From: JABSQH01 sp965230015
GTDB lineage: Bacteria; Actinomycetota; Acidimicrobiia; Acidimicrobiales; Ilumatobacteraceae
DNA length: 64,000 nt
Assembly (NCBI GenBank): GCA_965230015.1
Contig: CBDDKF010000006.1
Span: 141,360-205,359 of the forward strand
Direction of reading: 5' to 3'
The notes beneath the pieces were generated by a model. It worked only from the letters and a program-made list of their open reading frames with translations, did not search any database and was not told where the DNA came from. Positions 8,374 to 19,500 of the stretch are shown here, in pieces. The translations under genes were made by a program, and so were the position numbers. How positions within the stretch are numbered: the stretch's first letter is position 1; every line of letters starts with the position of its first letter.

Positions 8374-8999
8374 GCAGCGAACACCACGATCACCCTCACG
8401 ATCATGAGCACGATCGTGGCCATGATCATGAGCACGACGACGATCCACGTGCGCTACGGGCCAACGCACTCGAAGCGATCCTCATCGAGAAGGGATTGAT
8501 CGATCCCGCTGCCGTCGATGCCACCCTCGACTACTTCGAGAACGAGCTCGGCCCGATGCACGGGGCCAGGGTGGTCGCCAAGGCGTGGAGCGACCCGGCG
8601 TTCAAGGCGCGCTTGCTCGCCGACGGGCTGAGCGCGATCGGCGAGCTCGGCCTCGGCGGGCCGCAGGTCGATCATCTCGTGGTGGTGGAGAACACGCCCG
8701 CCACCCACAACGTCGTCGTGTGCACGTTGTGTTCGTGCTACCCGTGGGGGCTGCTCGGCCTGCCACCAGCGTGGTACAAGTCGTTGCCGTATCGCTCACG
8801 CGTCGTGCGCGAGCCGCGCCAGGTGATCGCCGAAATGGGCTGCGACCTCCCGGCCGACATCGACATCAAGGTGTGGGACTCTTCGTCGGAAGTGCGCTAC
8901 TTCGTACTTCCGGAACGGCCCGCGGGAACCGACGACCTCGATGAGGAAGCGCTCGCGGCGCTAGTCACCCGCGACCATATGATCGGCGTCGCCCGGTGA
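8370..8999 (+). CDS. Nitrile hydratase alpha subunit, cobalt type, His-rich N-terminus
   Basis: A 209-residue catalytic subunit. The metal claw is VCTLCSC with Cys118, Cys121 and Cys123; Thr at position 119 marks the cobalt type, whereas Fe enzymes have Ser. Downstream are GLPPAWYKSLPYRSRVV and VWDSSSEVRYFVLP, both conserved. Residues 5-25 are unusual: about half are His, alternating with Asp/Glu, an obvious metal-binding tail not needed for the fold. The GTG start at 8370 overlaps the beta stop, and the stop overlaps the accessory gene, so all three are translationally coupled. Confidence 0.97.
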   Translation: MSSEHHDHPHDHEHDRGHDHEHDDDPRALRANALEAILIEKGLIDPAAVDATLDYFENELGPMHGARVVAKAWSDPAFKARLLADGLSAIGELGLGGPQVDHLVVVENTPATHNVVVCTLCSCYPWGLLGLPPAWYKSLPYRSRVVREPRQVIAEMGCDLPADIDIKVWDSSSEVRYFVLPERPAGTDDLDEEALAALVTRDHMIGVAR

Positions 9000-9313
9000 G
9001 GCCCGACCTCGACACCGAGGGAGCAGCGGCGCCACCCCGGGCGAACGGCGAGATCGTCTTCGACGATGCGTGGCAGAGCAGGGTGTTCGCCACGACGATG
9101 GCGGCTTGCGACGCCGGGCTGATCGACTACGAGTCGTTCCGCCAGCAGCTCATCGCACAGATTGCCCGCCGCGACACGCGCGGCGACGACCTGCAGGCAG
9201 CCACCTACTGGGAGGCGTGGCACGACGCCTTCGAAACGCTGGCGCTGGAGGTCGGACTCGTCAACGCCGCCGAGCTGGCACAACGAGCGGCGGACTTCGC
9301 CGCACACTCTTGA
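8996..9313 (+). CDS. Nitrile hydratase accessory (activator) protein
   Basis: A 105-residue protein resembling the N-terminal helical part of the beta subunit, as do the P14K/NhlE-type activators that help load cobalt into the alpha subunit. Visible: DDAWQSRVFATTMAACDAGLIDYESFRQQLI and YWEAWHDAFETLALEVGLV are both conserved in this family (given here as two short stretches). GTG start overlapping the alpha stop by four bases. No separate cobalt transporter gene is nearby. Confidence 0.9.
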   Translation: MRPDLDTEGAAAPPRANGEIVFDDAWQSRVFATTMAACDAGLIDYESFRQQLIAQIARRDTRGDDLQAATYWEAWHDAFETLALEVGLVNAAELAQRAADFAAHS

Positions 9314-9364
9314 AGCGCGCGGTTTCACGGCCCGTCCTTACCCCCAAGGCGTACGGTGCGCGCC

Positions 9365-10222
9365 ATGAACAGTCGAGTCGGTCGACGGACCTTCCTGATC
9401 GGCGCTGGTGCCGCCGCAGTGGCCGCATGCAGTAGCGAGAGCGGCGACTCGAGCGCGACCAGCGATGCTGCCAGCACCGCCCCACTCGACTCGACGAATG
9501 GCACAACGGATACGACGCCCGCGGCATCGGCGCCGTCTCCTACCGACCCAGATCCGACCACGAGCGCGGCTACCCCCGAGTCGGCCGAGTCCGACTCGAC
9601 CGAACCGCCGGCACTCACGGCGGATCAGTTCGCCGCGCTCGCGATCTGCGCCGCCCTCCCCTCCTCCACAGCGGGACCGTTCCCGACCATCGACCAGCTC
9701 GACCGACGCGACGTCACCGAGGGCTACCCCGGGCACCCCCTGCGGCTCGGTATCCGCGTGGTCGATGACACCAGCCAGCCGATACCCGGGGCCGAAGTGG
9801 AGATCTGGCACGCCGACGCCACAGGCGACTACTCCTCGTACATCGACAACGGCACGGGCAAAGACGAAGGCGAGGGCACGACGTTCTTGCGTGGGTTCCA
9901 GACCGCCGATGCCGACGGCATCGTCGAGTTCCAGACGATCTATCCCGGTTGGTACAACGGCCGCGCGGTGCACATCCACACCAGCGCACGCGTCGACGGC
10001 GGCGAGGTGCTCACGGCGCAGCTGTACTTCGACGAGCCATACACCGAGCAGGTGTATCTCGACGGTCCCTATGCCGAGTTCGGTTCGCCCGACACGACGT
10101 GGTCGACCGACCCGCTGGCCGACAACCCGGCAACCGACGGCACCGGCATCACGCTCGTCGCAGCACCGACGTGGAACGGCGAGGGCACGCTCGGGCTCGT
10201 CAACATGGGCGTGCGCATTTGA
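9365..10222 (+). CDS. Tat-exported lipoprotein, intradiol ring-cleavage dioxygenase family
   Basis: A 285-residue protein starting MNSRVGRRTFLIG, a twin-arginine signal followed by a lipobox-like AAVAACSS. A Ser/Thr/Pro/Asp-rich spacer (about 25-85) leads to an intradiol dioxygenase barrel with GPFPTIDQLDRRDVTEGYPG, EIWHADATGDYSSY and WYNGRAVHIHTSA. These supply the Tyr/Tyr/His/His ligands for non-haem Fe(III) expected in catechol-cleaving enzymes. The exported form, unlike cytoplasmic catechol 1,2-dioxygenase, is found in many actinobacteria; its substrate is not established. An alternative GTG start lies 9 bases upstream. Confidence 0.9.
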   Translation: MNSRVGRRTFLIGAGAAAVAACSSESGDSSATSDAASTAPLDSTNGTTDTTPAASAPSPTDPDPTTSAATPESAESDSTEPPALTADQFAALAICAALPSSTAGPFPTIDQLDRRDVTEGYPGHPLRLGIRVVDDTSQPIPGAEVEIWHADATGDYSSYIDNGTGKDEGEGTTFLRGFQTADADGIVEFQTIYPGWYNGRAVHIHTSARVDGGEVLTAQLYFDEPYTEQVYLDGPYAEFGSPDTTWSTDPLADNPATDGTGITLVAAPTWNGEGTLGLVNMGVRI

Positions 10223-10235
10223 CCCGGCCCGTCGC

Positions 10236-10282
10236 TTCTCGGTGCCGTCGGTTGCAGAAACCGCAGGCGCCGGCGCCGAGAA
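10236..10282. repeat. Palindromic intergenic repeat, copy 2
   Basis: The arms TTCTCGGTGCCG and CGGCGCCGAGAA can form a 12-bp stem with one G-U pair, 14 bases after the dioxygenase stop. It belongs to the same repeat family as the copies at 7.0, 50.1 and 51.1 kb. It could also act as a factor-dependent terminator, but no T tract follows. Confidence 0.65.
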
Positions 10283-10425
10283 GCACACGGGGCAGCGGCG
10301 GACTCGACGGGTGCAGCGCTGCCCCGTGGTGGCACCACTACACTGCGTGGTCATGGTGGGCGGGGCAACCATCCGGGGCTCCATCGGGCCTTCCGTCCGG
10401 CAAGGTCGCCGACGTCGCCGACGCG

Positions 10426-11345
10426 ATGGTCGACAACGTCGACCGGATCGTGCGCGGCAAACGCGACGAGATCCGTTTGGCGTTGTGCTGCCTGCTCACC
10501 GAGGGCCACCTGCTGCTCGACGACGTGCCGGGAACCGGCAAGACCAGTCTCGCCAAGGCGATCGCCAACTCGATCGCCGGTAGCTGGAAGCGGGTGCAGT
10601 TCACGCCCGACCTGTTGCCCACCGACATCACCGGCGTGATGGTGTTCGATCAGAGCAGCGGCTCGTTCTCGTTCCGTGAGGGTCCGGTGTTCACCAACGT
10701 GCTCATCGGCGACGAGATCAACCGCGGCAGCCCCAAGACCCAATCGGCGCTGCTCGAGGTGATGGAAGAACGTCAGGTCAGCGCCGACGGTGTGTCCCGC
10801 CCCGTCCCCCCGACCCTTTTTTGTGATCGCCACGCAGAACCCGCGCGACTTCCAAGGCACGTTCCCGCTCCCCGACGTGCAACTCGACCGCTTCGCCATG
10901 CGCCTGTCACTCGGCTACGCCGACACCCGACACCGAGGTGTCGATCCTCGAACGGTTCCATCGGCACCTCGACGACCACGACCTCGAACCGGTCACCGAC
11001 GCCACCGAGCTCGACCAGGTGATCGACGAAATCGACCGCATCGAAGTGGTGCGCTCGATCCACGACTACATCGTCGCCATCGCTGCGGCCACGCGCAGCC
11101 ACCCCGATCTCCGCCTGGGCGTCTCCACCCGCGGCACGCTGACCATGTTGCGCGTCGCCAGGGCGTTCGCCGCCACCGATGCCCGCACCTACGTGACACC
11201 CGACGACATCAAGGCGATCGTGGCGCCGGTGTGTTCGCACCGCATGGCACTGACCCCCGACGCCGAGCTACGCGGCGTACGCATCGACGCCGTGCTCGCC
11301 GAACTGGTCGAGTCGATCCCAGTCCCCCGCGCCCGCGAGGGCTGA
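10426..11345 (+). CDS. MoxR-type AAA+ ATPase, reading frame broken twice
   Basis: MoxR ATPases act as chaperones for partner proteins, usually DUF58/VWA proteins encoded next door. Walker A is DDVPGTGKT and Walker B is VLIGDEINRG; the stretch SPKTQSALLEVMEERQV follows. After about 10805 the frame shifts at a run of six Cs; the family continues one frame over with PFFVIATQNPRDFQGTFPLPD. It shifts again at about 10919, resuming as PTPDTEVSILERF to the natural stop. Dropping one base at each site restores a full protein. The start is uncertain: ATG 10426 gives a slightly short N-terminus. Confidence 0.85.
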
Positions 11346-11348
11346 GCG

Positions 11349-12461
11349 GTGCTCACCCGCTCCGGGCTTGGCCTGCTGCTGTGCGGCATCTCCGCCGCGA
11401 TCCTCGGCCTGTGGTGGGGTTACGAAGAACTCGTGATCGGCGCCGTCGCCGCCGGCGCGGTCCTGCTGATGGCCGTGCTCGCTGCGCAGCGCCCGTTGCG
11501 CGCCACGGTGACGCGGCGCGTCGACGCACTGCGCATCGCTCGCGGTGACCCTGTCCCGTTGACGTACAAGGTGCGCAACACCACGGCGTTCCGGTCGGGT
11601 CGAGCCACGCTCGTCGGACACATGTGACGGCGTCGAGGGCCGCGTCGAGCTCGCTCCCGTTGCCGCGCGCACCCGAAGAGCTCGTCGATGGCGCAATCCC
11701 CACGCATCGTCGCGGGGTGTTCGACGTCGGCCCCTTCGACATCGTGCGCATCGACCCGCTGTGGCTCGCGGTGGGACGCCGAGCCGATCGCGCGACCGCA
11801 TCGGTCATCGTCCACCCGAAGGTGTACGACCTCACCGGACCACACGGTGCGGTGCGCGTGGGTCGAGAACGAATCGGTCATCCGCCGAGCAACGACCGAC
11901 CCGATGTCGGGCTTCGTGTCGATGCGCGAGTACGTGAGCGGCGACGACCCACGACTGATCCACTGGCCAACCACCGCCCGGCTGGGCACGCTGATGGTGC
12001 GCGAACACGTCGAGGTACGCCGCCCGGAGTTCACCGTGGTGCTCGATACGGCGCGGCGGGCGATCGACGCCGACGATTTCGAAGAAGCAGTCGACGTGGC
12101 GGCGACGCTTGCCGCGCACGCCATCCGCACCGGCCTCGACGTGGTGCTGCGCACCACCTCGCGCGAGGTACCAGGCACACCGACATCGATCGCCAGTGAA
12201 CCCGCGGTGCTCGATTTGCTCACGCCAGTGCAGTGCACCGACGACGACGACACGATCCCCGTGGCGACGTTGTTTTCCGGCGGTCTGGCGCGCAGCGCGG
12301 TGCTGATGGTGACCGGCCCTCGGGGTCCGTCGAGTCGGTTCGCGTCGCTCGATCAGATGGCCACCGTGCGCATCGGGCGCGGCGCGCAGGGAGGACAGGG
12401 GATCCTGTTCGCCGCCGACGACGCCCGCGAGTTCGTCCGCAGGTGGCGCTCGTGGACCTGA
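11349..12461 (+). CDS. DUF58 domain membrane protein, frame broken three times
   Basis: GTG start three bases after the MoxR stop. Two N-terminal membrane helices (LGLLLCGISAAILGLWW and IGAVAAGAVLLMAVLAA) are followed by a beta-rich region. The DUF58 core appears late: REYVSGDDPRLIHW, LMVREHVEVRRPEFTVVLD. Frames change near 11625, 11665 and 11860; joining the pieces gives a normal-length DUF58 protein (~370 aa). DUF58 proteins pair with MoxR ATPases and a transglutaminase in cell-envelope clusters. The TGA stop shares a base with the next ATG (TGATG). Confidence 0.83.
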
Positions 12462-14525
12462 TGTCGCGCGCCCGGTTGGCCATCGTCGCCCTCATCGGCG
12501 TGACCCTCGGAGGGCTCGCCTGCGCTGTCTTCGATCGATGGTTGTGGGTGCTCCCGCTGGCCGGCGCCCTGCCTGCCGCCGCAGCCATCGTGCGCACCAC
12601 GATGGACCGCGGTGATCGCGCCCATCGGCGCCGTGGTCGCCGTACTCATCGCGGTGCTCAGTCAAGGCGGTGGGCTCGCTGACGTCGTCGACGCAGCGGT
12701 GGCGGGCCCGCAACGGCTGCTGACCACTGAGTGGCCGAGCCCGGTCACCGCCGACCTGGTGGGCACGATCGCCCTCCTCGTATCGGCGGCGACCGCCATT
12801 TCGGCAGTCCTCGCCGTGCGCGCCCGCTGGCATCTGCTCCCGCTCGCACCCCCTGCGCTGGCCTACGTGGCCGTGGTGGGCCTGAGCGCGCCAGCGGGAG
12901 CACACCTGGTGGGGCTTCTCGTGATCGGGCATCCTCGCCCATCTGCCTGGCCGCGCTGCGACCAGGTACGTCGCTGGCCGAACGCGCCGGCCTGCTCGTC
13001 GGCGAACGCCGGCTCGTCCCCCTCGTGGCCACGGCACTGGCCATCGCTGCGCTGGTCAGCGTGCCGGTCGCGATGGTCGGTGCGCGCCGATCCTCGCCGC
13101 AACGAGCCGCCGCAACGCACCGCGCCACTGCTCGATCCGATCGAAGCCACCCTCGCGCTGCGCAACCTCGATCCGCCGATCGACGTGCATCGCATCGAAT
13201 CCGATGGTGCGATACCGATTCGCTGGCGCACCGCAGCGCTCTCCGACTACGACGGCGAACGGTGGACCCCAACGGTCATCGTGCGGCCGATCGGGCAGAC
13301 GTTGGGACCCGCCGGGCCGACGGCGCAGGAGTACGTGATCGCCTTCCTCGACGACGACATCTCGCTCGTTCCGCTTCCAGGTCCGCCGGTGGCCATCGAT
13401 ACCGCGGTGGAGACCGACGCCGACCGCACGGTGTTGCGCTTGGTCGACCGGCCGAGCGGATCGATCGAAGTCGCCGCCAATCTCGCGCCCGCGGCGGCGG
13501 GCGGGGTCGCCTTGGCGACGCGCGAGATCGACGATTCGGTGTCGGGTCTCACCGAACTCGCCGAACAACTCGGCGGCGAAGGGACCACGATCGAACGACT
13601 CGATCGCATCGCTGCCACGATGCGCGACGAATTCGTGCTCGACTCCGGAGTACAAGGCGGCGGGTTGCAGCGGGCGCTGCTCGAGCGGTTCCTGCGCGAC
13701 ACACGACGCGGCACCGCCGAACAGTTCGCCGCGTCGTACGTGTTGTTGGCCCGAGCTCTCGGCGCCGACGCTCGTGTCGCCACCGGATTCGTGATCGAGC
13801 CGGGTGAGGGGGCGGTCACCGTGTCGTCGGCCGACGCCGTGGTGTGGCCCGAGCTGGCGCTCGACGACGGCCGCTGGGTTGCCGTGGATCCGGTGCCCGC
13901 GGAGGAAGCGCCCGACGACACTCCGACGCCACCCGAGCCACGCACGCAGACGCCTGCTGCACCGCAGCCGCCGATCGCCCCGCCGCCAGAACCTGCCGAC
14001 CAGAACGACACGACTACGGCTGCCGACAGCAACAGCGACGACGGCGCGTTGTCGACCGCCTTCGACTGGGTGCTTCGTGTGGTGGCGGTGAGCGCTGCGG
14101 CGTTGATGCCCGTGGTGATCGCCGCGGCGTTGATCCTGTTCGTCAAAGCCCGCCGGCGCACGCGCCGGTTGAAGAATCGAGTTGCCGCCGAACGGATCCG
14201 CGGCGCGTGGGCGAGTGCTACCGACGCGCTCGTCGACGGCGGCCTGGCGATCGACGAGTCGGACACCGACTTGGAGATCGCCGGTGCCGGAGCGGACGTC
14301 ACCGGCGCTGCGGCACGATGGGAGCTGGGGCGTTTGGCCGCCCTGTCGAGCGCGGCGACCTTCGGCGATCCGGTCGGATTGGATCAGTCGGCCAGTGATG
14401 CCGCGCTGTATCTCGACGCGGTCGAGCGGGCGATCGGCGACGACCGCACTCGGTGGCAACGGTTGCGGTGGCGACTCAGCCTGCGCTCGCTGCGCACCGC
14501 CACCCGATCACCCGTCGCGGTGTAG
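12461..14525 (+). CDS. TgpA-like membrane transglutaminase, frame broken three times
   Basis: Begins MSRARLAIVALIGVTLGGLA and continues through several membrane helices, with frames changing near 12600, 12935 and 13090. From 13,100 on the frame is clean: a periplasmic domain, a transglutaminase-like core (GTAEQFAASYVLLARALGADARVATGF, shown as contiguous in the protein, then WPELALDDGRWVAVDPVP). After that come a Pro/Thr linker, a last membrane helix (~14080-14150) and a cytoplasmic tail. In the core, Ala replaces the usual catalytic Cys (EQFAASY against the common EQFAxAxx of this subfamily), so activity is uncertain. Third gene of a MoxR-DUF58-TGase set. Confidence 0.8.
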
Positions 14526-14553
14526 CGACGGCGAGGCGCACCCGGCGAACAGC

Positions 14554-17500
14554 TCAGCCGGCGACCGAGGTGGGCGTGGTCGGCGCGGTCGGTGCGGCGG
14601 CCACGGTCGTGGCAGTCGTGGTGGTCGTGCTCTCCGTGGTCGGTGTCGACACCGTGGTGTCCGGCGGCGGCTGCGTCGAACTCGTCGGCGGGTCGGTGGT
14701 GCTCGGCGGCGTGACGACGGTGATCGTTACCGTGGCCGTCGCCGACACGTCGGTGCCGTCGGTGACCCGGTAGGTGAACTCGTACGTGCCAGCCGAGGGC
14801 GCACTCACGGTGACGTTGAGGCCGTCACGCGCGATCACCACACCGGAGGGATCCTCGAACTGATCGACGCTGACCGAGTCGCCGTCAGGGTCGCCCGCAT
14901 CGAGCAGGAACGACTCGGTTGTCCCCACCTCGACCTCGCGCGGCTGGTTGCGGGCGAACGGCGGTTGGTTGATGCGCGGGCCGAGCACGGTGACGGTCGC
15001 CGGCGCCGAGCGATCGCCGTCGGCGTCCTCGACGACGTACGAGAACGAGGCGTTGCCTTCGGCCGATCCCGGGTCGACGGTCACCGAACGCCCGTTGGCA
15101 CCCAGGGTGACCGTGCCGGTGCCGCCGTCGGCGAAGGTGATGGTGGAGGGCACCTCGCGCACGCGCAACTGCCCTTCGGGGGCCGTCGGGGTCGGTGTCG
15201 TTGGCCGCCAGGTCGATCGTGGTCGGCGCGCCGTTCGACACATCGATCTGGTCGGCGGTGGCCACCGGCGGCGCGTTGGTGACCGTGACGGCGATGGGCA
15301 CCGTGGCGGTGAGGCCGCCTGGATCGGCGACGACCACCGAGAACTCGGTGAGACCCTGCGGAGCCCCCTCGTCGGGCTGGATCACGACGACGCCATCGGT
15401 GACGCCCACCCACGAAGGCGCACCGGCGACATCGGCGATCGACAGCGGTTCGTCGTCGGACGCGAGCGCGCCGACAGGGATCTCGCGGATCCCGCCGCGG
15501 CCGAGGGTGAACGATTGCGGTTGTACGGCCGGGCTCTGATTGACGTCGATCGTGACCACTCCGGTGGCCCGCTGCCGGCATCCATTGACCACTGCGTAGC
15601 CGACCGTGACGTTGCCGTTCTCGCCGGGCGGCGGCGAGTAGACCCCGCCGGCGAGTCCGGCAGGACCCGACACGTCGACGATCTCGCCGTTGGCCGACAG
15701 TGCGCCGAGGTTGATCTGCACCGGCTGCTGGTATCCGGTCTCGAGGAACGCATCCTGAGCGATCGGCGCCGACTCGGTGCACGGCAGCACCACGATCGAC
15801 AGCGCTGCCGACGACGTGAGCTCGCCGTCGCTGATCTGGTACGGAATCGAAGTGGTGCCCGACGCGCCGGGATCGGCGACGAACGTGACCGTGCGGTCTC
15901 CGTTCAGCGAAGCCGAGCCGAGATCGGGCGACGGTCCGCCGAGCAAGCTCACCTCGAGCGGATCACCGTCGGGATCGACATCGTTGAACAGGATCGCGGT
16001 CGTGACCGTGCCGCCGTTGGCCACCTCGGCACGGTCGTCGACCGCCTCGGGCTGGCGGTTCAGTGGCTCGAGCACGTTGAGCACGATCTGCGACGATGCG
16101 GTCAGTCCCTCGCCATCGGCGATCGTGTAGCTGGCGACGAGGTCGCCGACGAACTCCGCGGCGGGGGTCATCGTGACGATCGATCCGGAGCGCGTCACCG
16201 AGCCGTCGCCACTGACCAGCTCCACCGACACCAGCTCCAGACCGCCGGGGGTGTCGTCGGGGTCGAAGTCGTTCTCGAGCGGGTCGAACCCTTCCGGCTG
16301 GCCGGGACCGAACACGGTCCGCTGGTCGGGCAGCGCCACCGGAGGCTCGTTGATCGGCTCGACGACGAACACCGAGAGCTGGCCGAGGCTGATCGCGCCG
16401 TCGGCGTCGCGCACCTGGTAGTTGATCAACGTGGGTCCCAGCTCGAGACCCGCGGTGAACGTGATCGTGTTGCCGTTGCGCACGGCCGTGCCGATCAGCG
16501 GAGCGGTCGACGACACCACCGTGAGTTCGGCGTCGTCGCCGTCGGGGTCGCTGTCGTTGCGCGTCACGTCGATCGACGCAGTCGACTCCTGCTCGACGGT
16601 GAGCCGGTCGCGCACCGCGTCCGGCGGCTCGTTGACCAGCAACGGCTCGCGCACCGAGATCACGATCGACGCGCTCGCCCGCAGCCCCTGCGCATTCGTG
16701 ACCTCGTACGTGCAGCGGAACGCACCGGACTGACCTGCCGGCGGGTCGAAGCGGACCTGGTTGTCGATCGTCACCACCGCAGCGCCGCCGGCCGGGCAAC
16801 CAGGGCGACCGACCAGCGTGGGCCGGCCGCCGCTGGGATCGCCGTCGTTGCGCAACACATCGATCGTGACCGGTGTGTCGACGAAGGTGAACGTGGAGTC
16901 GTCGCGGGCGAACGGCGGGGCAGCGAGCGCTTCTGGCAGCACGGTCACGGTGACGTCGCCGGTCACCTCGTGCCCGTTGCCATCGCTCACCGTGTAGGTG
17001 AAGCGGGCGTTGAGCTCCTCGTCGTCGTCGTCGAGTGAGGTCGGCGTGAACTGCACCCGGTCGCTGCCCAGCACATCGACGCGTCCCGCGTTCGTCGTCG
17101 GGTTGGGTGGCATCGGTGATCACCAGCGGGTCGCCGTCGGGGTCGACATCGTTCACCAGCACGTCGAGCACCACCGACTCGCCGACCACCGCTTTGGCCG
17201 TGTCGGCGGTGACCACGGGTGGGCGGTTCGGTTCCACATCGTCGATCACCCCGACGAGCACCGCCCCGCGCACGACGTGGTCGAAGGCATCGGAGATCTC
17301 GTACTGGAACGGCACGAGTTCGGCAGCTCCGCCGCCTGCGGTGATCGCCAGCTGTTGGCCCTCGACGTCGACGATGAGGCCGTCGGGCAGCGGTTCGACC
17401 AGATCGAGTTCGAGACGATCGCCATCGGGGTCGATGTCGTTGACCAACACCGGCACCACGGTGCGTACCCCGCGGCGGGTGCGCACCGCGTCGGGGCGCG

Positions 17501-19319
17501 CCGTTGGGGGACGGTTGGCGTCGTCGGTGCTGGCCACCTCGACGGTGACCTCGACGTCGTCGCCGAGTGCATCGAGGGCGTCGAGCGGTCGGTAGGTGAA
17601 TCGCGCCGTGCCTTCGAATCCGTTCGCCGGGGCAAACCGCAGCGCAGGCAGTCCGGACGGGCCGACCGTTTCGGTGACATCGCCGATCGACGCCGCACCC
17701 ACGCCCGCCGGCGGGGTGAACGAACCAATGCTGAGCGAGTCGCGTTCGGGGTCGACGTCGTTGCGCAGCACGTCGACCACCACCGCCACCCCCGGGCCGG
17801 TGTCGGCCTCGTCGGCGATACCGACGGGTGAACCGTTCGTGGCGTCGACGGGCAAAAGCTCGACCACCACCGTGGCCTGGGCGGTGCTCCCGTCACCGTC
17901 GACGATCGTGTACGTGAAGTCGTCGAGGCCGACATAACCGTCTTCGGGGGTGTACACCACGGTGGACGCGGTGCCGATCTCGACCGTGCCGTTGCTCGCC
18001 CGGCCAACCTCGGACACGGCGATCGCCTCACCATCGGGGTCGTAGTCGTTCGCCGTCACGGAAATCTGCACGTTGGCGCCGGTGCGCGCGGTGACGGCAT
18101 CGGCGACCGCAACCGGCGGATCGTCGACACCGTTGTCGTCGGGCTCGCGCTCGTCGGGCTCGACCGCCGATGACTCGTCGGCTTCGCCGCCGGCGGATCC
18201 GCTCGACTCACCCTCGTCCATCACGTCGCCGTCGTCGCCGAGCACCAAGATGCCGCTGGCGTTCTTGTCGATCGCCTCGATGCCCCACGGGTTGACGGCC
18301 CACACGAAGTCGCCTGCCACGTCGTCGACCCACACGAGATCGACGGTCGCCGACACAGCGAGCGGCGCGTCGCTGGACACCGTGGCGGCCACATCGTCGA
18401 GGATTTCTCCCGAGCGCCAGTCGAAGCGGACGATGGCACTGGGACCGCGTTCCACGAGCGCCGCAGCGTCGCCGGCGATGGCCAAGACGTCGCCGCCGCC
18501 TGCGCCCAAACCGGGCACCTCAGCGGCCTCGTCGATGCCATCTCGCGACACACACCACAGCTCGTCGCCGGTGGCGACCCACGCGCATCGACCGGGGGGA
18601 CCCGGTTGTTGCACGACGAGCTCGCTCGGATCGGCAGAGGTCGGCAGGCTCTGCCACGTGCCGTCGGCGCCCACGAGTACTCGCCGCTCGGTGCGATCGA
18701 GCAGGACGGGCACGTTGCCGAGCAGCGACAGCTCGCCGTCGGTGGTCGAGGCAGCAAACCGCTCGGTCGACGTTGACGTGGTTCGTCGCAGGCTGCCGTC
18801 GACCAACGACCACACACCGCCGTCGGGTGCGACCACTGCGGCCTCACCGACGAGCACGTCGAACCCCACGGTTTCGCCACCGACGGGAACGACCGAGCCG
18901 ACGTCGTTCGACGGATCGACCACGACCAACCCGACCTGGCCGACGCCCGCAATGGCATCGCCGCGACCAAGGGTGGCCAGGCTGAGCGGCGATCCCAACC
19001 GCAGCTCGACGGGGTCGATCGCCCGGGTCTCTGCCGTGGCGTCGTTGATCAGGAACGCTCCGGCCGCACCCTGGGCGATCGTCAGCGGCTCACCTGGCAC
19101 CTCGGTGTCGAGACTGGCCAACGGCCGCCCGCCGTACCCGTCGATCAACACCACACGACCCGACTGCTGGTGCACGAACCACCGCGTGGCGCGAGCGGTC
19201 GCCGCATCGACCGATTCGACACCGTCGCTGCGCACGATGACGACGACGGCACCGAGGACGGCAACCAACGCGGTCAACGCCGCCACCACGTGGCGCCAGG
19301 ACACGGTGTTCGGCGTCAT
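14554..19319 (-). CDS. Giant membrane-anchored beta-propeller/Ig-like repeat protein, frame broken twice
   Basis: About 1,590 residues. N-terminal membrane anchor (VVAALTALVAVLGAVVVIV), then a repeat region resembling a beta-propeller (~40-365) and an acidic hinge. Twelve Ig/cadherin-like repeats of ~90 residues follow, most opening with N-x-P-P-x-A and carrying NDxDPDGD calcium-site-like motifs. The C-terminus is a Thr/Pro stalk with no sorting signal. Frames change near 17110 (inside repeat 4) and 15185 (inside repeat 11); both sides continue the repeat pattern, so the protein is one unit. Probably a surface adhesin or envelope scaffold. It converges on the transglutaminase gene and diverges from the EssC-like gene. 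Confidence 0.85.
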
Positions 19320-19500
19320 CGAACCGTCCAGGGTACGGGGTGCGAGCGCGACGTCGACTGCAGACGGCGTCCTCCGTCGTCGGATGACGACGCGGTCGAC
19401 GGGTGTGTGCGGCGGAGCACCACGCGGTGGATATCGGCACGATCTGCGCACACCTTGAGCACGAGATCGCGGCCGCCGCTGGCGCGTACCATGCCCAGCG

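Noticed and set aside
10800..10940. Programmed frameshifting in MoxR
   Set aside because: No slippery heptamer with downstream structure, and breaks of both kinds occur in unrelated neighbouring genes; error is simpler.
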